Assembly (NCBI GenBank): GCA_947623755.1
Contig: CANQHB010000033.1
Location: 1 to 8,075 of the forward strand
Direction of reading: 5' to 3'
DNA from: an uncultured Bacilli bacterium
Lineage (GTDB): Bacteria > Bacillota_I > Bacilli_A > RF39 > UBA660
Length of the DNA: 8,075 nucleotides
In this document: positions 1 through 4,692 of the stretch, one piece after another
Layout of the letters: each line of letters opens with the position of its first letter
Position numbering within the stretch: position 1 is the first letter of the stretch
The notes under the pieces: generated by a model
What the model saw: the letters and a program-made list of their open reading frames with translations, nothing else
What the model was told of the DNA's origin: nothing
Database searches by the model: none
Translations under genes and position numbers: made by a program

Positions 1-60
1 AATGAAGAAGAAGTTACCAAATCTAAATGCAATCTAACTAAACATAATAATATTCGCTAA
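1..60 (+). CDS. Possible C-terminal end of an upstream gene (partial)
   Basis: Reading frame 1 is open from the window edge to a TAA at 58-60 and encodes 19 residues ending in KHNNIR. Its codons (GAA, ACC, AAT, ATT) resemble those of neighbouring genes. The stop would lie inside the 5' arm of the terminator hairpin, as stops do elsewhere in this window. Frame 2 is an alternative, ending at a TAA at 34-36 with the residues LPNLNAI. The plus-strand terminator at 52-81 implies that some plus-strand gene ends here. Its identity cannot be read from so short a piece. In Bacilli lon or clpX often precedes engB, but nothing here confirms that. Confidence 0.3.
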   Translation, partial: NEEEVTKSKCNLTKHNNIR

Positions 61-81
61 AATTATTTAGCGGATTTTTTT
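52..81 (+). terminator. Intrinsic terminator of the upstream plus-strand gene
   Basis: A 10-bp stem pairs 52-61 (ATTCGCTAAA) with 66-75 (TTTAGCGGAT), including one G-U pair, around the loop ATTA. It runs directly into seven T residues at 75-81. The T-run makes it strongest for plus-strand transcription. On the minus strand the hairpin is followed by the weaker tract TATTATTATG. The minus-strand gene's stop codon (63-65) lies in the loop, so the hairpin separates two convergent genes and may serve both. Confidence 0.75.
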
Positions 82-425
82 AAATTCTGCAATTCTTTTT
101 CTATATTTTTTACAGCCTCTAATAAAAATTCTACTTCATCTCTTTGATTTTGATTACTTTTCCCATTATTCGCATAATAGCTGCCGCCCATTTTATGTTC
201 CCGACTATTGATATTAATATTACTGTTTTCTAATCTTGCCTCAATCATTTGTTGTTGGGCTGCATTAGTTAAAATAAATTGTCCCACTAATATTAACCAG
301 TTTCCAATGCTATTTTGTTCATTTGCACTGTAATCCCCAACACATGCGGAACCTATTAAAACGGCAATAAAAGAAAACACTTGTGGGTCAATATTCGGAG
401 GAAAATTATTTGAATTAAAAAACAT
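63..425 (-). CDS. Small hypothetical protein with two hydrophobic stretches and a coiled-coil-like tail
   Basis: This is a 120-residue protein of unknown function. The start is well supported: on the minus strand TAAGGAGGAG (438-429) lies three bases before the ATG at 425-423. The N-terminal half has two hydrophobic stretches, about residues 16-30 and 40-54, separated by the polar motif SANEQNSIGNW. A second motif, NAAQQQMIE, follows. The middle (about 65-95) is Asn/Gln/Ser-rich and looks disordered. The end (about 96-117) is charged and helical with coiled-coil-like spacing. Proteins of this general form, with an ANEQN...GNW...NAAQQQ pattern, seem familiar to me from uncharacterised Bacillota proteins, but I know no assigned function. 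Membrane association is possible but not certain, because the hydrophobic stretches are short. The gene is divergent from engB and appears monocistronic. No strong minus-strand promoter was found. Confidence 0.8.
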   Translation of the reverse strand: MFFNSNNFPPNIDPQVFSFIAVLIGSACVGDYSANEQNSIGNWLILVGQFILTNAAQQQMIEARLENSNININSREHKMGGSYYANNGKSNQNQRDEVEFLLEAVKNIEKELQNLKKSAK

Positions 426-462
426 AATCTCCTCCTTATCTATATAATTTTATTCTCTATGT

Positions 463-491
463 TTGCAAAAACCACAAAAATATACTATAAT
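463..491 (+). promoter_or_regulatory. Promoter of engB and the exonuclease gene
   Basis: The -35 element TTGCAA (463-468) and an exact -10 TATAAT (486-491) are separated by 17 bp. Transcription would begin near 498. That gives a leader of only about 13 bases, with the ribosome site GGTGA (498-502) almost at the 5' end and the ATG at 511. The TTG of the -35 element is also an in-frame potential start codon (463) of a longer reading frame. The promoter geometry shows that this region is untranslated. Confidence 0.8.
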
Positions 492-510
492 AAAGATGGT
501 GAAGAAAATT

Positions 511-1092
511 ATGCAAATAAATAATGTTGAATTAGCCCAAGTCGCGGTGCGAACCAGTCAGTATCCGACCGATAAACTTCCCGAGTTTCTTTTAGTCGGA
601 CGTAGTAATGTTGGCAAATCTAGTTTCATTAATACTTTAATTAATCGTAAAAACTTTGCTTACACGTCTTCTAAGCCGGGAAAAACTCAAACTCTAAACT
701 TTTATTTAATCAATAAATCTTTTTACTTTGTTGATGTCCCTGGCTATGGCTATGCCGCCGTAAGTGGAGAAAGGCAAAAGAAATTTGGTGTCATGATTGA
801 AGACTATATTAAAAGTCGGGAAAACTTAAAATGTGTATTCATGCTAATTGATTATCGTCATAAACCTACCGAAGATGATTGCCTTATGTATGAATTTCTA
901 AAATTCTATAATCTCAATATTAAAATTATTGCGACTAAATATGATAAGGTAAAAAAAAGCAATCGAGATAAACAAAATAAACTTATTAAAGATACATTAA
1001 AACTAAAAGAGGAGGAGGAGTTCATTACTTTTTCAACGGTCTCTAAAAAAGGTAAAGATGAAGTATATGAACTTATAAATAATTTAATATGA
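511..1092 (+). CDS. engB: Ribosome-assembly GTPase EngB (YsxC/YihA)
   Basis: EngB is a cytoplasmic TRAFAC-class GTPase needed for late maturation of the large ribosomal subunit. This protein has 193 residues, the usual family length. G1/P-loop GRSNVGKS is at 30-37, the G2 region SSKPGKTQT at 53-61, G3 DVPGYG at 75-80, G4 TKYDK at 142-146 and the G5-type loop STVSKKG at 175-181. From memory of B. subtilis YsxC the alignment is essentially co-linear from the first residue. That supports the ATG at 511 rather than the upstream TTG (463) or ATG (496), which fall in the promoter or at the transcription start. Its TGA stop overlaps the next gene's ATG (ATGA, 1089-1092) and is followed in frame by TAG. 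The internal purine run at 1010-1020 encodes an acidic patch and is not followed by a start codon. Confidence 0.97.
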   Translation: MQINNVELAQVAVRTSQYPTDKLPEFLLVGRSNVGKSSFINTLINRKNFAYTSSKPGKTQTLNFYLINKSFYFVDVPGYGYAAVSGERQKKFGVMIEDYIKSRENLKCVFMLIDYRHKPTEDDCLMYEFLKFYNLNIKIIATKYDKVKKSNRDKQNKLIKDTLKLKEEEEFITFSTVSKKGKDEVYELINNLI

Positions 1093-1637
1093 TAGCTAAA
1101 AATTTTGCCAAAACACTCGTTGATGATTATGTTGTTTTTGATTTAGAAACCACCGGTTTTTATCCTGATTCCTGTGAAATAATTGAAATCGGGGCTTTAA
1201 AATACAAAAATAATACGTTAGTTGACGAATTTAATGTCTTAATAAAACCTAGTACTCCAATTCCTGATACTATTACCAGTATTACCGGTATTACCAATGA
1301 AATGGTCTCTACCGCGGAATCTATAAATACGGTTTTACCTAAATTTCTTGACTTTATTGAAGATTTAACTTTAATTGCTCATAATTCCGGTTTTGATTTA
1401 TCTTTCCTTGAGCAAAACATTCAAAATCAAAATTTACCGATGATTACCAACCAAAATATTGATACGGTCTATTTATCTCGCAAATATTTAAAAACTTTAA
1501 ATTTAGAAAACAACAAATTAGAAACCTTAAAAAAATATTTTAATCTTGATTTTGGTTCCCATCGTAGTCTTGAAGATTGCAAAACCACGAACTATGTTTA
1601 TCAATATTGTAAGAAAGAAGCTTTAGTCCAAAACTAA
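1089..1637 (+). CDS. DnaQ/PolC-type DEDDh 3'-5' exonuclease
   Basis: This is a stand-alone 182-residue RNase T/DnaQ-superfamily exonuclease, expected to remove nucleotides from DNA or RNA 3' ends with two divalent metal ions. ExoI is FDLETTG (residues 17-23, catalytic D18 and E20). ExoII is AHNSGFD (97-103, D103). ExoIII has the DEDDh spacing HRSLED, with general base H158 and D163. The sequence also keeps the TGIT motif (66-69) typical of PolC and epsilon exonuclease domains. The domain is complete, with almost nothing beyond it. It could be a proofreading epsilon-like subunit, a repair nuclease or an RNase; the sequence does not say which, so no symbol is given. It is translationally coupled to engB through ATGA with no clear Shine-Dalgarno site of its own, so its output should follow EngB. 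The TAA stop is inside the terminator stem. Confidence 0.92.
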   Translation: MIAKNFAKTLVDDYVVFDLETTGFYPDSCEIIEIGALKYKNNTLVDEFNVLIKPSTPIPDTITSITGITNEMVSTAESINTVLPKFLDFIEDLTLIAHNSGFDLSFLEQNIQNQNLPMITNQNIDTVYLSRKYLKTLNLENNKLETLKKYFNLDFGSHRSLEDCKTTNYVYQYCKKEALVQN

Positions 1638-1645
1638 AGTTTTTT
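1618..1645 (+). terminator. Intrinsic terminator of the engB-exonuclease unit
   Basis: The stem AAGCTTTAG (1618-1626) pairs with CTAAAGTTT (1634-1642), with one G-U pair and the seven-base loop TCCAAAA. The T-run is at 1640-1645, followed by AATTTT. The exonuclease stop codon (1635-1637) is part of the 3' arm, so a terminating ribosome would compete with hairpin formation. Confidence 0.7.
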
Positions 1646-1685
1646 AATTTTGCTATCAATTATCTGTTAACTAATTTAATAATAA

Positions 1686-1714
1686 TTTAAATAATCTTTA
1701 ACTTGTGCTATTAT
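1686..1714 (+). promoter_or_regulatory. Promoter of the three-repeat protein gene
   Basis: A -35-like TTTAAA (1686-1691), a 17-bp spacer and TATTAT (1709-1714) preceded by an extended -10 TGC (1706-1708) form a plausible sigma-A type promoter. Overlapping alternatives exist, TATTAT at 1712-1717 and TATAGT at 1715-1720. The start would be near 1721, right at the ribosome site AGGTG (1721-1725), with the ATG at 1731. This is the same very short leader design as at engB. Confidence 0.55.
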
Positions 1715-1730
1715 TATAGTAGGTGTTCAT

Positions 1731-2879
1731 ATGCAAATAGATGAAATTAAAGTCGAAATGATGACTAATAAAATCGTAGAATTTTGTAATACTTTTAAAA
1801 TGTGGCCCAAACAGTATCCCAAAGCCCAAACTTCCCAAGAAAAACTTTCTCATAAACTGGCTCTTTGGCTTCGTAACAACCACTATGATAGTGCTAAATA
1901 TCCTTTTCGTTATGCCGACGTTTTTATGCCTGATGGCACTAGGGTATCTACTGTTTTAGCGGATTTAGCCCAAAAATATAAAACTCCCACGAGACGTTCT
2001 AATGCCTATATCATTAATATTGTGAAAAGTTTATCTAATTATTGCCATATATATAATGAATGGCCCAAACATTACTATAATCCCACCAATGTTAAAGAAG
2101 AAGAATCAAACCGTCTTTCTAAATGGTTGAGGGAATCTGGATATTATGAATACTATCATTATGGCCTTCCGTTTAAATATGCCAAAATTATGGATGATAA
2201 TGTTCTTCTAACTGACCGTCTTAATAATCTCATGGCAAACTACTATGAACCACAAAAAAATACCACTTCCTATGTTTTAGCTCGCACTAGAGATTTAGTT
2301 AAATATTGCCGGACTTATAAAAAATGGCCTAACTATTACCGCGAAGTCCAAACTATACAACAAAAAGAAGCTAATTTCTTATATAACTGGTTAGAAAAAA
2401 GTCATTATAACCATCCCACTAAACCTTTTAAATATGCCGATGTTACCGATACTTCTGGTCATTCCATAAAGCCTATTTTAGATACTTATTACGCTATTTA
2501 TGGTAAGAAAACTAAAAATATAGTTTATCCTGATTTAACTACGCTTAATATTTGGCAAGCCCAAAAGTCTTCGGACCCTAGTCTTAAATTATATTACTAT
2601 ATTTTAGAATTATCTAATTATATGTATCAAGATTTTAGTCTCTATGAATATTATCAAAGTTTAATTCTCGATACCATTAAAACCTATAAACTTGATTTAA
2701 ACTTTAAAGATATCATTGCCGATTTAATGCTAAGTATTAATGAACAAGCTGAAGTTTACTATGATAAATACTTAAAATCAGAACTTGCCTCTAATCCTAT
2801 TTTAACGAAATTATATAGTTATTTATACAATTATACCTTAGCTATTAATACCGAAATTACAATTGAACGTCAAAAATAA
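1731..2879 (+). CDS. Hypothetical Tyr-rich protein with three ~87-residue repeats (helicase-associated-domain-like?)
   Basis: I do not recognise this 382-residue protein. It holds three diverged tandem repeats (about residues 13-83, 99-172 and 187-257) and a Tyr-rich, probably helical tail (260-382). Each repeat keeps an aromatic-Cys pair (C19, C105, C193), then Trp-Pro exactly six residues later (25, 111, 199), then Trp-Leu 21 residues after that (46, 132, 220), then PF(K/R)YA, then a hydrophobic helix ending in Tyr. The pattern loosely recalls the helicase-associated (HA) domain, a small putative nucleic-acid-binding helical repeat, but here without a helicase. That link is a weak inference. 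There is no signal peptide or clear membrane segment, so it is likely cytoplasmic. The start is supported by AGGTG at 1721-1725 and the promoter. It is a single-gene unit; no convincing terminator follows, and the next promoter begins 21 bp after the stop. Codon use matches the neighbours, with no obvious sign of recent transfer. Confidence 0.85.
   Translation: MQIDEIKVEMMTNKIVEFCNTFKMWPKQYPKAQTSQEKLSHKLALWLRNNHYDSAKYPFRYADVFMPDGTRVSTVLADLAQKYKTPTRRSNAYIINIVKSLSNYCHIYNEWPKHYYNPTNVKEEESNRLSKWLRESGYYEYYHYGLPFKYAKIMDDNVLLTDRLNNLMANYYEPQKNTTSYVLARTRDLVKYCRTYKKWPNYYREVQTIQQKEANFLYNWLEKSHYNHPTKPFKYADVTDTSGHSIKPILDTYYAIYGKKTKNIVYPDLTTLNIWQAQKSSDPSLKLYYYILELSNYMYQDFSLYEYYQSLILDTIKTYKLDLNFKDIIADLMLSINEQAEVYYDKYLKSELASNPILTKLYSYLYNYTLAINTEITIERQK
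1767..2501 (+). repeat. Three diverged coding repeats within the hypothetical protein gene
   Basis: The units are at about 1767-1979, 2025-2246 and 2289-2501, an offset of 86 to 88 codons. They are visible at protein level: aromatic-Cys, six residues to WP, 21 residues to WL, then PF(K/R)YA. DNA identity is low, so this is an old duplication kept by selection on the fold, not a recent tandem repeat. Confidence 0.85.
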
Positions 2880-2899
2880 CAAAAATCCGCAAATAAATT

Positions 2900-2927
2900 T
2901 TGACAAATGCCTATTTTGTGTTATAAT
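2900..2927 (+). promoter_or_regulatory. Strong promoter of the rimP-nusA-infB-truB operon
   Basis: A perfect -35 TTGACA (2900-2905) and a perfect -10 TATAAT (2922-2927) are separated by 16 bp, with an extended -10 TGT at 2919-2921. Transcription should begin near 2934, giving a leader of about 56 bases. This is the best promoter in the window, as expected for an operon encoding IF2 and NusA. A second TTGACA at 2932-2937 has no matching -10 box. Confidence 0.88.
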
Positions 2928-2943
2928 AAGTTTGACAGATTTT

Positions 2944-2970
2944 AAGTGGGCACAATTTCCCACTTTTATT
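2944..2970 (+). promoter_or_regulatory. Leader hairpin with interrupted U-tract: candidate NusA-responsive attenuator
   Basis: The 56-base leader holds a 7-bp hairpin, AAGTGGG (2944-2950) with CCCACTT (2959-2965), around the eight-base loop CACAATTT. It is followed by TTATTATTAT, a U-tract broken by A residues. The shape is that of a weak intrinsic terminator placed before the first gene of the operon. In B. subtilis, as I recall, NusA controls its own operon through a NusA-dependent terminator in the leader of this same gene cluster. Such terminators have weak stems or interrupted U-tracts, as here. The same role here is inferred. The hairpin could instead protect the 5' end or affect rimP translation, since the Shine-Dalgarno site (2979-2985) is only 13 bases downstream. 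Confidence 0.6.
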
Positions 2971-2989
2971 ATTATAATAAAGGAGAGTT

Positions 2990-3256
2990 ATGAAAAAAAC
3001 ATTAGAAGCTTTAGAAACCCAAATTAAAGAGGTTTTATCCCAAGAAAATATTATCGTCGATAGTCTTACTTATGAAAAAAATAGTGGCAATTATAATGTT
3101 CTAACTATTACGTTAGATAAAGTCGGAGGTATAGATTTAGACACCATTGTTGCCGCGACTAATATCATAAATCCTATTGTCGATAAATATGACTTTACCG
3201 ATGATTCTTATATTTTAGACGTTGTATCCAAAGAAAGAGGTGATTTTAATGAATAG
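2990..3256 (+). CDS. rimP: RimP-like ribosome maturation factor, N-terminal domain only
   Basis: RimP helps mature the 30S subunit. The family is normally about 150 residues, with an alpha/beta N-domain followed by an SH3-like C-domain. This protein has only 88. Residues 1-79 fit the N-domain: an amphipathic first helix, the strand NVLTITLD (36-43), GGIDLDTIVAATNIINPIVD (46-65) and a final strand SYILDVV (73-79). Where the family normally has the V-S-S-P-G turn leading to the second domain, this one reads VSKERGDFNE and stops. The identification rests on this fold pattern and on its position directly before nusA. There is no room for a hidden C-domain: the TAG (3254-3256) overlaps the nusA start by 8 bp, so simple frameshift damage is unlikely. 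The site AAAGGAG (2979-2985) supports the ATG at 2990. Confidence 0.82.
   Translation: MKKTLEALETQIKEVLSQENIIVDSLTYEKNSGNYNVLTITLDKVGGIDLDTIVAATNIINPIVDKYDFTDDSYILDVVSKERGDFNE
3236..3244 (+). promoter_or_regulatory. nusA ribosome binding site inside rimP
   Basis: AGAGGTGAT matches the consensus Shine-Dalgarno AGGAGGTGAT closely and ends four bases before the ATG at 3249. It fixes the nusA start there rather than at the in-frame TTG at 3222. It lies in the last codons of rimP, whose odd ending (ERGDFN) is partly set by these bases. Confidence 0.85.
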
Positions 3257-4388
3257 TGAAGAGTTCATTAAAGCAGTTAAAAATATTGTAAAAGAAAAAG
3301 GAATTAGTGAAGACGTTGTTTTTGAAGGTATGGAACAAGCTTTACTTACAGCCTATAAGAAAAACTTTGATAGTAAAACTAATGCCCGTGTAGAAATTAA
3401 TAAAGAAACCGGCGAAATTAAAGTTTATTCTTATTTAGTCGTTGTCGATGACGTTGATTATGGTACCGAAACAACAGATGAAGAAGGAAATGTTGTTAAA
3501 ATACCACCCGCAATTAATCCTGATGCTCAAATTATCTTAGAACAAGCCGAGGAAATGGTCCCTGGGATTAAAGTTGGCGAAACTATCGAATATGAAGTTA
3601 CTCCTAAAGATTTTGGCCGCGTTGCCGCTTCCACCGCTAAACAAGTTTTAACCCAAAAAATAAGAGAGGCCGAAAAAGAAAGTATTATCGCTGAATTTCA
3701 AGATAAAAAAGATGAAATGCTTTTAGGCCTAGTTGCCATGGAAGATAAAAAGAATTACTACATTGATTTTGGTCGGGCTCGGGGTATTCTTCCTCGAACT
3801 GAATTAATCCCCGGTGAAACTATTAAAATGGGTTCTAACATTCGGGTATATGTTACCAAAATTGAGAATAATCCTAAAGGACCGCTTATTCTTTTATCGC
3901 GCAAACATTATGGTTTTGTAAAACGCTTATTTGAACTTGAAATTCCGGAATTACAAGATGGCACTTTAATAATGCATGCCTGTGTAAGAGAAGCTGGTGT
4001 TCGTTCTAAAATTGCGATTTCTTCCACTAATGAACGGATTGATCCAATTGGTACTTGTATTGGGGAAAAAGGTTCAAGAATTGCCAGTATTTTAAAAGAA
4101 TTAAATGGTGAAAGAGCGGATAAAGATTCCACTGGCGAAAAAGTCGATGTGGTCTTATATAGTGAAAATCCGGAAGAATACATAAAAAATGCTTTAAGCC
4201 CTGCTAAAAATGCGATTGTAAGTATTACTGATGAAACTAAAAAAGAAGCTCTAGCTGTGGTTGATGAAAAAGAACTTCCACTAGCTATTGGTAAAGGTGG
4301 CAATAATATTCGTCTTGCTAGCCGTCTTACTAAATATAAAATTAATATTAAAACCATGCAAGAAATAAATGAAGAGGGTAATCGTTAA
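3249..4388 (+). CDS. nusA: Transcription termination/antitermination factor NusA
   Basis: NusA binds RNA polymerase and nascent RNA and modulates pausing, intrinsic termination and antitermination. This protein has 379 residues, the short Gram-positive form without the acidic C-terminal repeats of E. coli. The N-terminal polymerase-binding domain covers about 1-145 and includes VTPKDFGRVAASTAKQV (117-133). The S1 domain covers about 155-220. KH1 has the loop GEKGSRI (272-278) and KH2 has GKGGNNI (348-354). Relative to B. subtilis NusA from memory there are two small insertions, about 20 residues near 71-92 (acidic, then Pro-rich) and about 8 residues near 289-296 between the KH1 loop and the next strand. 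The start at 3249 is set by its Shine-Dalgarno site and by alignment of the first residues. Overlap with rimP suggests translational coupling. It may regulate this operon through the leader hairpin. Confidence 0.97.
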   Translation: MNSEEFIKAVKNIVKEKGISEDVVFEGMEQALLTAYKKNFDSKTNARVEINKETGEIKVYSYLVVVDDVDYGTETTDEEGNVVKIPPAINPDAQIILEQAEEMVPGIKVGETIEYEVTPKDFGRVAASTAKQVLTQKIREAEKESIIAEFQDKKDEMLLGLVAMEDKKNYYIDFGRARGILPRTELIPGETIKMGSNIRVYVTKIENNPKGPLILLSRKHYGFVKRLFELEIPELQDGTLIMHACVREAGVRSKIAISSTNERIDPIGTCIGEKGSRIASILKELNGERADKDSTGEKVDVVLYSENPEEYIKNALSPAKNAIVSITDETKKEALAVVDEKELPLAIGKGGNNIRLASRLTKYKINIKTMQEINEEGNR

Positions 4389-4417
4389 CCCTAAGTAAAA
4401 AAGAAAGGGGACTACTT

Positions 4418-4678
4418 ATGAGTATTAAAAAAATTCCCATGCGGACTTGTGTTATTACCAAAGAAAAACTCGAAAAAAGAGACTTACTCCGAATTGTAAG
4501 AACTCCGGATGGCACGGTAATCGTTGATACCACCGGTAAAAGTAATGGTCGGGGTGCTTACTTAAAAAAAGATATTGCAGTAATAAAAAAAGCCCAAAGT
4601 ACTAAAATATTAGAGAAAGTTTTAAATGTTTCTATTCCTGATGAAGTATATGAAGAAGCATTAACTAAATGTAAATAA
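4418..4678 (+). CDS. ylxR: YlxR/RnpM family RNA-binding protein
   Basis: This is an 86-residue member of the YlxR family (DUF448), found between nusA and infB in most Gram-positives. B. subtilis YlxR has been described as an RNase P modulator (RnpM), and the family binds RNA. The signature is complete: PMRTCVITKEK (7-17), the strand LLRIVRTPDG (23-32) and the hallmark GRGAYL (44-49). The helical C-terminus ends in a basic tail. AAAGGGG (4404-4410) lies seven bases before the ATG. The gap from nusA is 29 bp without any visible promoter or terminator, so it belongs to the operon. In Bacillus the next gene would be ylxQ, an L7Ae-like protein; here infB follows after 14 bp and ylxQ is missing. 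Confidence 0.95.
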   Translation: MSIKKIPMRTCVITKEKLEKRDLLRIVRTPDGTVIVDTTGKSNGRGAYLKKDIAVIKKAQSTKILEKVLNVSIPDEVYEEALTKCK

Positions 4679-4692
4679 GAAAGGAGAAGCTT

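Noticed and set aside
439..477. Minus-strand promoter for the small hypothetical gene
   Set aside because: TAAAAT (452-447) has only a poor -35 at 19 bp spacing, and TATAGA (444-439) would start transcription inside the ribosome site, so neither is convincing.
463..510. N-terminal extension of EngB by 16 residues from a TTG at 463 or ATG at 496
   Set aside because: The segment is a promoter (TTGCAA, 17 bp, TATAAT) and the family alignment begins exactly at the ATG at 511.
1010..1020. GAGGAGGAGGAG-like ribosome site inside engB
   Set aside because: No start codon follows at a usable distance, the exonuclease ATG is about 70 bases away, and the bases encode a plausible acidic patch of EngB.
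2880..2902. Terminator after the three-repeat gene
   Set aside because: Only a weak A/T stem of about five pairs can be drawn and it lacks a T-run; readthrough into the operon cannot be excluded.
2932..2937. Second TTGACA as a tandem promoter for rimP
   Set aside because: No -10-like hexamer lies 15-19 bp downstream; that region is the leader hairpin.
3222..3248. Earlier TTG start for NusA
   Set aside because: The near-consensus AGAGGTGAT lies between that TTG and the ATG at 3249, and NusA proteins begin at the position matching 3249.
3908..4357. 149-codon minus-strand frame opposite nusA
   Set aside because: It is a shadow of a clearly coding nusA; the Ser/Leu-rich composition is typical of an antisense frame, and no ribosome site was seen.
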